Shown in pieces: positions 1 to 29,174 of a DNA stretch of 64,000 nt. Both the position numbers and the translations under genes were made by a program. The notes under the pieces are model-generated. The model saw only the letters and a program-made list of their open reading frames with translations. It was not told the origin of the DNA and made no database searches. The DNA is from Metaphire vulgaris (taxonomy: Eukaryota > Annelida > Clitellata > Crassiclitellata > Megascolecidae). The stretch is from positions 11,952,682-12,016,681 of the forward strand of contig CM030841.1 of assembly GCA_018105865.1 (NCBI GenBank), read 5' to 3'. The first letter of the stretch is position 1. Every line of letters starts with the position of its first letter.

Positions 1-1164
1 TTCTTTTAAGCAAATACTGTAACTAACTTTAGGCCTACGTGTTTCAAATATTCGGATGATGCTAGCGTTCTAATTTAATTATTTTTCTAAATTTCGTTTG
101 AATCCTAGGCTGTTTCTACCGTCGTCAAGAGCGAAAGAAAGAACATCATACTCCCCACCCCACCCCAGCCCCAGTACCTGTTCTTCTTTTCCTTCGATGG
201 CTTCAGGTTAATATCTCGTAATAGCCAGAGACACCCGTTCGGCGCCGACTGTGCGTCTAGATGCCTCTTTTTGACTCAGACCGATGCCCGATAATTCACC
301 TGTCATGTTATTTTATAATATTAACGCGTCCAGCTTCCTTTGCGCGAACGCAAAGTATTAAGTCAACTCAGCGAAAATTCAGGCGTCTAATACCTTTACG
401 GGGCCTGGGTGGTGCCCCGTGAATAAGCTGAGGAGTAGGATAAATAGTTACCGGGTTTTCTATGTAGCCTACTTATCTTTTCGCGCTGCGGAATGCTTCT
501 CAATTATTGTCGATAACAGACTTGGAACCGGGTCACATTTTTAGACCCGGTGACCCAGTGACCCGAAATAGAAGTGACCCGGTGACCCAGTGACACGGTG
601 ACCCAGTCATTGGTTCAATTATTTGAATATTTATCAATGACGTCAATTAAACGTTGTCATCACACCATAGAATTTTTTCATTACATTTTATAGCATTCCA
701 TAGAGTATTAATACCATTATTAATTTATCCCTCAGTGATAAAATCAATTACTTGTATCCGTTGAGTTAACTAATATCAAGCAGACAGTCTCTTCAGCCTT
801 TCCGGGATTGATGAACTTGAATGCTTAGCATTTGAAGAAGATTTTAATATTATTAATTCCGGGTCTATAACCGGGCCATACAGATGACCCGGAGACCCGG
901 TGACCCGGTGGAGTGGACAAAAGGTGACCCGAATGACCCATTGACCCAGTGACCCGATAACCAAAACTCGTCTCTCAACAGAATGAGCGAAAGCTGGTGG
1001 CGTTTATCCATTTTCAGTGAAAATTGGAATGTCCACTGTTCCGTGAAATTGGAGTCCAGTCCGCAAGAAATTCGATTGCCTTTTCAGGGTCTCGAAACGT
1101 GAGTATCACTGTGGATTGATTGTCTAACGAACTAAACTAACGGTCAGCTACAATAATTAATCAG
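1..1164. other. Intergenic sequence at window edge, no gene seen
   Basis: No exon-like open frame is visible here. The only structure is a pair of clusters of a short motif built on GTGACCCGG, listed separately. The segment is otherwise unique-looking AT-rich DNA with two TAGGCCTA-like octamers typical of this window. It lies downstream of the minus-strand RASD-like gene. Confidence 0.6.
519..958 (+). repeat. Two clusters of imperfect GTGACCCGGT repeats
   Basis: Positions 525-612 and 876-958 each hold about six or seven imperfect copies of a 9-10 bp unit, GTGACCCGGT or GTGACCCAGT, in the same orientation, around 260 bp of AT-rich sequence. The layout resembles the short element at 8987-9243, which is similarly full of ACCCAACCC units, so this may be the decayed body of one short transposon. 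I could not find clear terminal repeats. Confidence 0.6.
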
Positions 1165-1792
1165 AGTATCTGTTCAGTAGGCATTAAAGGTAAGGTAGTC
1201 CCGTACTCGAACGAGCGTAGGGTCCGGTGCTGATCTCCGTGTTCTAGGCAAGCAGCGACGCAGGCGGCTTACGCTGTTAATCTAGAGTAAATATGTCACT
1301 GCTTTCTCTATGGTAGGTAGGTAGGTTCCGTACTCGAGTGCGAGCGTTGGGTTCCGGCGCTTATCTCCGGCCTGGGCAATCAGCGACGTAGGTGGTATAA
1401 GCCATTAATCTGGGGTAGGTTACCATTACTTTCCCCAGACCCACGTTTTACCTCGCAGCTTAACGCTGCTCCTCAGTTTACCACCGCCCTCTAGCGAGTA
1501 AGGCTGAGTCGACCTTAGGGCTCCTGCGGCAGTTGAACCCGCGACCTCATGCTCCATCGTCCAACGTTGTTACCACTCTGCTATCTTCCCGCCCGCTTTC
1601 CCTATACCCGCGTTTTACCTTCACATCTTTACGCCGCTACCAATTTATCCACTCCTAGGCGACGGACGGATTCACTGGCTTCCAACTCCACAACCCGGTC
1701 CCGGGATAGTCACCCATCCAAGTACGAGTCGCACTTGATGTTATTAGCTCCGGTGTTCTGACGGGAACCGATCACACAATGCCACTTAGACC
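1165..1792 (-). repeat. 5S rRNA-derived SINE, split by a tRNA-SINE
   Basis: Read on the minus strand, 1792-1700 aligns with the 5S rRNA gene in order: a GGTCTAAGTGGCAT head, a CAGAACACCGGAGCTAA stretch, then TACTTGGATGGGTGACTATC, which matches the 3' half of 5S. A non-5S tail follows (1700-1595), stops at 1595-1605 where a tRNA-type SINE begins, and resumes at 1311-1165. The tail matches that of the tRNA-headed SINEs in this window. It belongs to the SINE3-like (5S-headed) class; the copy is old. Confidence 0.85.
1312..1594 (-). repeat. tRNA-derived SINE inserted in the 5S-SINE tail
   Basis: On the minus strand the copy begins with a tRNA-like head: an A-box-like AGAGTGGTAACAACG segment, then a B-box GGTCGCGGGTTCAACTGCC. 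A CTAAGGTCGACTCAGCC linker and a tail ending near GAGTACGGAACCTACC follow. It is flanked by GCTTTCTCTAT (1301-1311) and GCTTTCCCTAT (1595-1605), an 11-bp direct repeat with one mismatch that fits a target-site duplication. Confidence 0.88.
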
Positions 1793-2465
1793 GTTCCAGT
1801 AAGCCCGCTAATATCGACATATCTCGTGGATGCTTGCAATGACGTATTGTGGATGAAAAACTTCGGGTGACCAGCCCTTATATACCCTTCCATTCCCTAT
1901 GGTAGCCTCTCAAAAAGTGGGTGGGCTAGACTGCAGGAGTATTCAAGCAAATGCTATGAAGGGCCAAATTCTTTTATGACTGATGCCCAAGGGCCAGGTG
2001 TTTTTTAAATAATATATTTAACAGGTAATAGAAACAGATAAGTCGAAAACGATACATTTTAAAAATATTTCGTAAGTATTAGAAATAAGTTATTTATCAT
2101 TTCAGTACAGTAGCTTCTTCGCGAGCCATTTCACACCCTCTTGCGGGCCGGATCTGGACCGTGGACCGCCATTTGAATGCTTCTGGTCTAGGTGGTATTC
2201 GTATCCAGTAAAAGGAAAGCTCCGTGTACAAACGCATCATTAACAAGAAAGTATCAGTCAGTCGCGACACAATACGGCAGTATAAAGTGTGTCGCGACTG
2301 GTCGTGTGCCAGCCTGTGCCAGCTTCTGGTCTGGTTTAGGCCTAGATGCCTAATAAAAGTCTACGCCAATGGATGCTTGAATGTCTGGATTTGTGCTTGA
2401 CTTGGCTTGACGCGGCCTAGTGCTTCTGCCTAATTCGAATAAAATTAACGTGCCTCCATCTAGAG

Positions 2466-2989
2466 CAGTGGTTCCCAAACGGTACGCGTACCCCAGGGGT
2501 ACAAATTGGTCTAGGGGTACGCGGCGGAAAGTGGAAAGTCAATCTTATGCACTGCTGTTTGATAGTAACAAATTTCACAATATTTGCAAAAGTTCTAAAA
2601 ACAATCAAACTGCAGTGACTTTTCCCCTAACCCGTAAAACTCATAAGTTTAAAGTTTAACCTGTCCTATCACGTGTCGCAAATTCTAAAATCTGTGTGGA
2701 TCTACGCAGCCAAGATTCTCGAAACTGGCTGATGAGATGCAACCTCATCCATCTCATTGGCATTTGACCGATAGGTTATGCAAGTATGAATGCTCAAGTA
2801 CGATATTTTTATCCTAATAAGCTTTTAATAAAACCTAGTAGGTCTAGTCGCCTCCCAGCCGATTCCATCGATTACATTTCATGATTCAGATCATGTTTAT
2901 GCGTAAATTTACTTTAAAAATTAGGGGTACACGGATTTTCGAAAAATGTCTGAAGGGGTACGCCGACCGAAAAAGTTTGGGAACCACTG
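2466..2989. mobile_element. hAT-type MITE (524 bp) with perfect 8-bp TSD
   Basis: The element starts CAGTGGTTCCCAAAC and ends GTTTGGGAACCACTG, perfect 15-bp terminal inverted repeats, followed inward by related TACGC motifs. It is flanked on both sides by ATCTAGAG (2458-2465 and 2990-2997), an exact 8-bp target-site duplication as produced by hAT transposases. No transposase frame is present, so it is non-autonomous. The right-hand duplication contains the stop codon of the RASD-like gene on the minus strand. Confidence 0.93.
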
Positions 2990-2991
2990 AT

Positions 2992-15480
<12,489 letters not shown>

Positions 15481-15516
15481 CTTTCCCACTAAAACTAGAC
15501 CTATACTTATCCGCCG

Positions 15517-15517
<1 letters not shown>

Positions 15518-15590
<73 letters not shown>
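15518..15590. repeat. (AAT)n microsatellite
   Basis: About 24 units, 40 bp upstream of the RASD-like start codon on its strand, so probably in the 5' UTR or promoter. Confidence 0.96.
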
Positions 15591-16192
15591 GTTCTAACCT
15601 AATACAATTGTTTGATAACTGACGCAGCGACAGTCAATAACAGCGATAGTTAGATAGCATTCTTTGGTTGGGAATATGCCTTGCTATTATTGATGAGCTA
15701 TCGGATGAATAGTAGAGATGGCGAATATTTCAACGCAGTTCACATTCGTTTCGAATTAATTCGTTCATGGCTGTTCGCTGGCCAGATAAAGAAAACAACT
15801 CTTTTCCACAGTAGCGTTTTTCCGATTACACAGAGTAACTAAGTAAGAGCTCGTGAATTTATTTAGCGCCTTCTAGTTTAGTAGCCACTTATTCTTAGGC
15901 ACTTGAGAGGCACGTACTGTCCTCATCGACCTCTGCTAATTCATAAACGTTGTCTTAAAATCTAGACGAATTCAAAAAGCTTCAGCGGTCGACCAATCGG
16001 CGCTCCGCATCGGCTTCACTCGTACGCATCGGCCGTTTCCGGTGCCCAGGGCCCAGGGCATCCATAGTTCCTTTTCCGCCTCTCTGTCACCTGTCCATTC
16101 CTCTTGCTTTTCCGCTCATTTCAACTCACGCTGGCTGGCATCGACAAAACAGACGCATATTATTATATACAGTATTATTCACTCGTCTGTCT

Positions 16193-16226
<34 letters not shown>

Positions 16227-16476
16227 CAGTCTGTCTGTCGTCGTCAGCAAGTTGAATAGACGCTTTCGAGCGATATACAGTAGGCCTAATCAGTAGGCTG
16301 CACATCTGCGCGATTTGTAATGACGTGTGATTGCGTCAAACTGATGCGCATTATGACCAGCGCTTCTGCGGCTTCTGCCATGCGAAAATACATTTGCGGT
16401 GAAAACAAACACCCTTTTCATTTGGCCTTGACCGCTTTACCGCCTTTACGAGCGGCGTAGCCAGGATAGGGGGAGC

Positions 16477-16777
16477 CAGAGGCGGTTCCAGGAATTCTTG
16501 GTGGGGATGAAAACAATTAATTATTGGAAGTTGGTGTTGGGGATGCAAAGTGAAGAAAAAAACAAAAGAAAAGAGAGAAAAATGTCGTCGTTTGCCCACT
16601 AAATGTTAATAAACCTTGCAAAAAAGGTCGACAAGCTAAAAAAGAAGGTAATTTACAGTATTTGTCACTAAATTTAAAAAAACTCATCGGAAAATAGGTT
16701 GACAAGCAAAAAAAGGTCATCCGGAACCCCGGTGGGGGGATGTATCCCCAGTCATCAACATGGTGGAACCGCCACTG
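16477..16777. mobile_element. 301-bp MITE nested in an older MITE
   Basis: Starts CAGAGGCGGTTCCAGG and ends TGGAACCGCCACTG, terminal inverted repeats. The flanks are GGGGGAGC on the left and GGGGGAGC on the right after one extra G, consistent with an 8-9 bp duplication. The surrounding sequence begins AGCGGCGTAGCCAGG (16451) and has TGGCTGCGAC near 16984, the probable ends of a host element. A truncated relative lies at 7573. Confidence 0.75.
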
Positions 16778-18047
16778 GGGGGGAGCACTTCGACATTTTT
16801 CGGGACAACAGTCTTGAATGGCAAAAAACGGTCGTCTGACTCGTCTCAAACGCTCTAAATTCTGTTCTTTGGTGCATTTTCCTTTATCCCCACCAACTAG
16901 CCTACTCACCGGTTTTGAACGAATTTCACGACCGGTCCCGATCCGAATAAGGGGCCGGGGACCCGGGAGCCCTCGTGGCTGCGACAATGTGCTATATGAT
17001 CCTATATCTAATACCTAGGGAGACTGTACGTAATACTGGAAGTTACAACTGGTGGCTATCGCAATAGTGGTAAAACTCTAAGAATATTGGCCAAATTATA
17101 CCTAACGGTCGGCACTAAGGCTATATGGCCTATTAGGCATTTCTTTGGCACATATCACCATGACAACGATTGTCGAATGATTGATTTTTTCGCTTCTACA
17201 ACACCACAATTCCAAGGTAGTCGAATATCCCAAGTATAGAGTTAGGCTGACTGCTAGAGCTTCCCCGTCTTGTTGTTTTACTTTAAAATCGCCATCATTT
17301 TTACCTTCCACGCAAACTTACTCTGCCCTGCAAGCAACACGCGAGTAGTCCGGTCAGTCGCGGAAAAGTAAGCCGATAATAATGATAAAATCGATGATAA
17401 TGGAATGATAATGACGACGAAGTAATTGCATTTGATGTCGCATATAGGAGTCTCTGTGTGCTTCCTGCGCTCTATTGATTAGTTCGGCTGATTCCGTCCG
17501 CATAAGGAAGATGCTAGTGGCAACATCCGAATAGAATTATGCTCCCTCGATGCGGGTAGCTGTGCGCTTCGTTCGACCCCACAGCTACTAAATACCTGAA
17601 CCTAAACTCGGTTATAATTTGCTTTTTGCACGGTGTGGCCGGGTGTGCCTCGACCGACAAAAAATGATTTCCTGTTATGCCGAAATTATAGGTACGAGCA
17701 TTCTATTGGATTTCAGCGGATGCGTAATAGGATGCGGATGGATGGATGTCGTAATGCCAGGATTGGCAAAATGGCCGGTCTCAGGCTAAATGCCACCAGT
17801 CCAACGGCCAGGGACGTCATTTAGGGGGCAGGGGGCATTTGCCCCTGGAGAAAAATTTTTTTTCGTTATTTAGTATTTAGCGATGTCCTAAAAAATATGG
17901 TCGGCGATGCCTGGAAGAAGGCAAGAGTACATGGACAGCCTGCAGACCACAGTCCAACGGCTGTTTAATCAACTATAACGTCTGTAAGGTCGGCAGAAGG
18001 TTTTCAGGTAGACCTAACTTCACCTCGAGCACTATGCTTCACCTAAG

Positions 18048-18374
18048 AGGCTGTCCATTAATTACGTCAACAAAAAAAGATTAACAGTTGTTGACAGGAG
18101 TGGAGATGAAGAGAAGTTGCGAGCAAAAAAGGTCACCACCACCACATTTTTACACTTGATGAGCAAAAAATTAATTGGGTAAAAAGGTCTCGTCACCGCA
18201 AAATATTTACCTTCTAAACTTTTTAGGGGGACCCGTCACTGATATTGGGGAGGTCAAAAGTTTTTGACATAATTAGGCCTATAGGGGGTCATGACCTGAA
18301 AGTTTGACAGTTGTTGATAGGAGGGGGCAACAATTGCCCAAAAATGTTGACGTAATCATTAATGGACAGCACCT
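18048..18374. mobile_element. 327-bp MITE with TGTCCATTAATTACGTCAAC ends
   Basis: The left end is AGGCTGTCCATTAATTACG plus TCAAC. The right end is the inverted GTTGACGTAATCATTAATGG plus ACAGC. CACCTAA occurs at both junctions and may be the target duplication. The interior carries AGCAAAAAAGGTC-like motifs as in neighbouring MITEs. Confidence 0.8.
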
Positions 18375-18535
18375 AAATTTATATAGCGTTTTGGGAGTAG
18401 TAGTAGGCCTACAGTAGTAGCTGCTTATTCTTATTCGCTTAATATTTCCTGAAATAGCTATAGGCAAGGTGGGTTGTCGGCCGGGCAAAGGTCAGTGTAT
18501 CCATGAGGCGGCGCGTCGGGCTGTTATAGCTATGA

Positions 18536-18986
18536 GGTCGTCCATAAATTACGTCACACGATTTTGGCACTTTTACCCCCCCCTAACGTAACGCGACGTA
18601 ACAAAGCGTCAGACCCCCTAAAATATGACGTCACAACGGGCCGACCCCCCTTTTCGCCTTCCGAAAAGTCTTGACAAGGGGTCGTCCATAAATGACGTTA
18701 TGCTATTTTGGCAGTTTTTACCTTCCTCCCAGCGTAACGCGTCATAACAAAAGGTAGACCCGCTAAAATATGACGTTAGTTCACGTAACAACATCCTTGC
18801 ATTTTTCCTCTCGAAAATTGTATTTTTTCCTCTCCAAAATATCCATAACAAGCAAAATAAAGTCAAAGGTCATGGCCTATTTTTTTGCGTGACGTCACAT
18901 TTACGGAAACCGCCCCCGTCGTCACACTTCGTAACAAATGGTCAGACCCGCTCCCTATAACCGCTGACGTCATTTATGGACGACCC
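18536..18986. mobile_element. MITE(s) with GGTCGTCCATAAATGACGTCA ends
   Basis: The left terminus GGTCGTCCATAAATTACGTC at 18536 and the right terminus GACGTCATTTATGGACGACC at 18968-18986 are inverted copies. A second left terminus (GGGGTCGTCCATAAATGACG) starts at 18678, so one copy is nested in, or fused to, another. CTATGA lies at both outer junctions. Confidence 0.75.
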
Positions 18987-19792
18987 CTATGAAGGAAATG
19001 ACTTTTGGAATAGGAAGGTTTTGAGTTTAGACCCCGGGCCGCCAAGAGGAGGGGTCAGAGGGCAACCCTGCACTAAAAAAGTTTTTCTTTCTTGGGCCCG
19101 GCGGTCGTGCCAATGTAAAGGGGCATGATGAATACGTATACTTAATAATATGAATAATAACACTAAAGTAGAGGTGGCCCTAATGACTTATAAAGTTTAA
19201 TGATTATCTCTTTGTCACGAGCAAAATTTGGGGCCTCCATGCATTGGTGAGATGGCGTGAAAAGGTTGACAAGAACCTCCCCTAAAGCAAAAGAATAAAA
19301 AAGGTCATCAGCTAATTTTAAGATTTTAAGATCATGTAAACGAGTAAAAGAGGCTGACGAGCAAAAAAAGGTCGTCAAGACATTTTATTCTGCACACGGG
19401 TCTCGGAATTTCTCTCGGTGGGCCTGTTCAGACCTAAAGGCTTGATGAGCTAGTGAATAAATTGAAAGAACAAATTAATTAAAAGAATAAATAAATAAAT
19501 TAATTAATTAAATTAATAAATTAATTAAAAGAACTGAGGAAGTGAAGATGTGGAGCTAGTCGTTTGACCATGTTGTTGACAAAGGAGGGAAGCTGGAATT
19601 GAGTTCCAAAGTTCTGGTGAGACGTATGAGAAAGCGCAGTCGCAGAGTAGACTACGTTTGAATATCCAAAAATTGATTTGTAACTGTATTTACTCTTAGT
19701 GTTCTTATTTTGTTAAGTAAGGGCCATGAGGCAAATAATACGCATTATCTGACGTGGAAAGTTTGCTAAATCACGTATTTACGGTTTTGCGA

Positions 19793-19870
19793 AAGTACTC
19801 GAGTACTCGTTAAGCTACTCGTCAACTACTCGAGTACTCGTTAACCTACTCGTCAACTACTCGTCAACTA
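19793..19870. repeat. Tandem ACTCGAGTACTCGTTAA / ACTCGTCAACT repeats
   Basis: ACTCGAGTACTCGTTAAG(C)CTACTCGTCAACT units are repeated about two and a half times, roughly 200 bp upstream of the G alpha q start codon. ACTCGAGT is itself palindromic. It could be a decayed satellite or a promoter-proximal repeat. Confidence 0.7.
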
Positions 19871-19893
19871 CTCACGAAATATATTATTCGCAC

Positions 19894-19931
19894 CATTGAC
19901 ATCCATAAATAGCCATTTATAGATGTCAATG
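19894..19931. mobile_element. 38-bp palindromic insertion with 8-bp TSD
   Basis: The insert begins CATTGACATCCATAAAT and ends ATTTATAGATGTCAATG, an almost perfect inverted repeat around AGCC. It is flanked on both sides by ATTCGCAC (19886-19893 and 19932-19939). It lies about 115-165 bp upstream of the G alpha q start codons. Confidence 0.8.
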
Positions 19932-20059
19932 ATTCGCACCGATATATCTCGATAATCTCGATGATTATTCTGTTAGCCCAGTTTTACAGTCCGACGCTTA
20001 GACTTTAATATCACAATCTATGGTCCGACGGCGGCGGTGTGGTGATGATAGTTGTTAAC

Positions 20060-26396
<6,337 letters not shown>

Positions 26397-27336
26397 GATT
26401 CTTCTTCTTCTTCTCAGCTGTCACGGATGATGTCGTCGTACTTCTGAGCCGGTACTGACATTTGTCATGCCCTGGCCCGTGCTGGCAGTGACATTCCATT
26501 ACTATGTATGGGATATTGTGATCCGTAAAGATATTTTGGTGGGTATCCTAAATCACTTTGCTTCGAGGTACAGGCGGCGCAGACTCTTCCTCTGGGATTC
26601 GTTCGTTTGGTGTATTTTGTCCTAATGGAGGGGGACTTAACGGCAAGAAGATTTCTCTGTAAATGTTGATCACATGCGATGTACTTGTTAAATTTTGGTT
26701 TTCTCAATACCTTGATAGTGAAATCAAATTATTTTCTTGAAATTTATTCTTATTGAAACTCTTACAATGATGTCAGTTTTTATAATTGATAGCAATTTTG
26801 TTAAATGTTGGACAGTTCTTGTCTGTTTACTATGCCATTTGTCTTTTCAAAGGTTGTTTAGTAGTAGCATTCAAGTTTTTATTGCTTTCTTATGGTAGTG
26901 CTCTAAGAAATGAAGTCATGTTTTGTAATACAATTTCAGTTTAAATTGTATATTTGATTGTCAAGTAGATAACAATTATAGAAATATTTGATCCATGCAA
27001 TTTGCAGGTTTTTTGCTGATTTTTTATAGTTTGCAATTTATCTAAGTGTTACAGTGCTGTTTATGTGATAACAGCCTTTTCAATTCTTAATTCAGGCGAT
27101 GTAGATTTACTTAGGTATATAATCAAATATACGTGGTTATTATTTCATTCAGTGTATGTTATGGCATACTTAGTGCTGTCATAAATCTGTTTTGCATGCA
27201 TATGTAAATTGTATTAATGTAACATTTGATTACGATTTGTAGTAATTGATAATTGTTTTTATTTAGGTTGTTATGAAACAGAAAATGTGTGTGTGTGGAT
27301 TCAGTTGTGTGTTTAAAAATTGTCAGAGTGACTTAG

Positions 27337-27371
27337 CAAATGTACCCAAATTAGCACTTTGGGTACATTTG
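27337..27371. repeat. Perfect 14-bp inverted repeat
   Basis: CAAATGTACCCAAA, a 7-nt loop TTAGCAC, then TTTGGGTACATTTG. If transcribed in the G alpha q 3' UTR it would form a stable hairpin. It could also be a minimal palindromic insertion. Confidence 0.9.
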
Positions 27372-28264
27372 TCTTTGTGGTGTAAAAATTTGTAACCTCT
27401 AGTGCAGAGAATGTACAGTACAACTTAGTGCTGTTGGGAAATGAGGATTGATTACTTGGTTGCAATGTAACAGTAATGTAATCATCTTTATGATGCAGTC
27501 AGGGTTGTGGTGTAAAGCGCATTAATGGAATTGAATGTAGCAATATCAGACAAGCCTCGAGACACTGTTCGAGTGCAGTTTCTCTGAGGATTTGTGAGTG
27601 TGGTTCTCTCTTCCTGCTTAAATGTAGTCATTCATGTTTCAAAGTTCAGGGCACATACATCATCAGGAATTTGTGCGTTGTCAGCTGCAGTTGTAGTCCG
27701 CCGATTCTGGTCTTTCGGTTCAATTTACTGGAAGTCATTTAAAAACAGGTTCTTAACAAGGGTAATGTTCTGCTCTCTAGTTAAGAGGTATCACCGATGC
27801 GGGCACGTTAGATTCGAGTTTTCAATTTTAATTGGTATACGTTCTGTGTTAACGTTACCTATATGCTGTAGCACAATCCGATACGTTTGCCTTTTTGAAC
27901 AGTTCTGTATTGAATTAGTTTTAAGAATGCTGTAATCTATTTTCCTTTTAGTTATCCTTTAATCTGTAAAGCTTACTTTTGTCTTGGCATATATTTGTAT
28001 TGTTCTGGCATTATTTAGGTCATATGATTTATCTCTGTAGTGTAAGTTTTTAATTTTATTATTGTTACTTTGTTGGATTGGATGGAATCTTGTCATTTTT
28101 AAGATATTGCATTTTTAACAACAGTTTAACCGTGGCATGCCAACACGGTTGAATCTAGAGTCCGTGAGAGAGTGTTCAGAGAATATAATTATGTCTGTGG
28201 AATGTGGATTGCTGATGTGGTGTCTTCGTTGATGTTCACTTGTTAACAGTTTGTGGTCTCTGTT

Positions 28265-28625
28265 AATGAACAGTGTCATCATCACCATCTCATCATCTTC
28301 ACTTTCTGCCTGCATGGCAGCAATAGTTAGATACAAAACATTTCCACTTCGCTCGATCTTGCGCTTCAACAATCGACATGTTCTTTGCTTCCAGATCTTC
28401 TTTGATGTTATCCATCTATCTTTTTCTCGGTCTTCCTCACCCCCTGTCACCTTCTACTTTGTGCATATGCAGTGCTTTGTAGGCCCATCTATTGTTGTCC
28501 CTTCTTTTAACATGTCCAAACCAATTTAATTTCCTTTTGCATACTTTATCGATAATTGTTTCTGTGTATCCTGTCTGTTGCCTGATGTCTTCATTTCTCA
28601 ATTTTTGATATTTGAACAGTGTTAT
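28265..28625 (-). pseudogene. RTE-like retrotransposon C-terminal remnant
   Basis: Minus-strand translation reads LFKYQKLRNEDIRQQTGYTE, then KRKLNWFGHVKRR, GRPRKRWMDNIKEDLEAKNM and SIVEAQDRAKWK, the diagnostic tail of RTE-type reverse-transcriptase proteins. A stop and frame changes break it. The 3' end is rich in GATGAT, as in RTE 3' tails. Confidence 0.85.
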
Positions 28626-28698
28626 GATTGACTGATATTAACAATAGCTTGTGTTGGTGCCAGCGTTTTGGGCCTCGCATGCTATCTTGTCCTGCTTA

Positions 28699-29174
28699 AG
28701 GGGCTATCCATATATATGTACACAAAAAAGGTAATATTTACATACCCCTAACCCTGTTACAGCCTGTACTTTTTTGGACCCTTTCATATGCATACAAATT
28801 GGCTGCTCTACCCCACCCCCACCCTGGTTGAAAAATTACTTTTTAGCCATAGTCACAAAGCATTTGTTTTACAATTAAGTTATAGTTTTGTAATATCGTG
28901 TTTTCTAACATTGTTATTTATTAAAGAAATACAATAGAACATTCAAATGTTATTGTCTTGAACACTGCATCTGACAAAATAATTGTAATTGAATTGTGTT
29001 CAAATCTAATGTGTTTGAATAACCAGTCTTCTACCTGGGCGGTTTATGAATTGTTTCATAGGCTATATATATAATTTGTGCATATGTAAACATTCAGTCG
29101 TACGCATCCGTATACAAAATCTAAATTCAGCCATTCCCCTCACTCAGTGCATACATAATATATGGATAACCCCT
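28699..29174. mobile_element. 476-bp MITE with AGGGGCTATCCATATAT ends
   Basis: The left end AGGGGCTATCCATATATATG plus TACACA is mirrored at the right by TGCATACATAATATATGGAT plus AACCCCT. Two shorter relatives lie in BORA introns (42525-42657, 44866-45007). Confidence 0.8.

Larger units (their letters stand above)
15481..20044. other. Intergenic region between RASD-like gene and G alpha q
   Basis: About 4.5 kb between two divergently transcribed genes. It contains an (AAT)n tract, CTGT-rich sequence (16183-16240), nested MITEs (16451-16990), two MITE groups with TCCATAAATGACGTCA-like ends (18048-18374, 18536-18986), an AATT/AATA-rich tract near 19470-19530, ACTCGAGTACTCG repeats (19793-19870) and a tiny palindromic insertion (19894-19931). 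The promoters of both neighbours should lie here. I could not point to a TATA box. Confidence 0.6.

Noticed and set aside
1700..1792. Genuine 5S rRNA gene
   Set aside because: Many substitutions, a missing 5S 3' end and a fused repeat tail show it is a SINE head.
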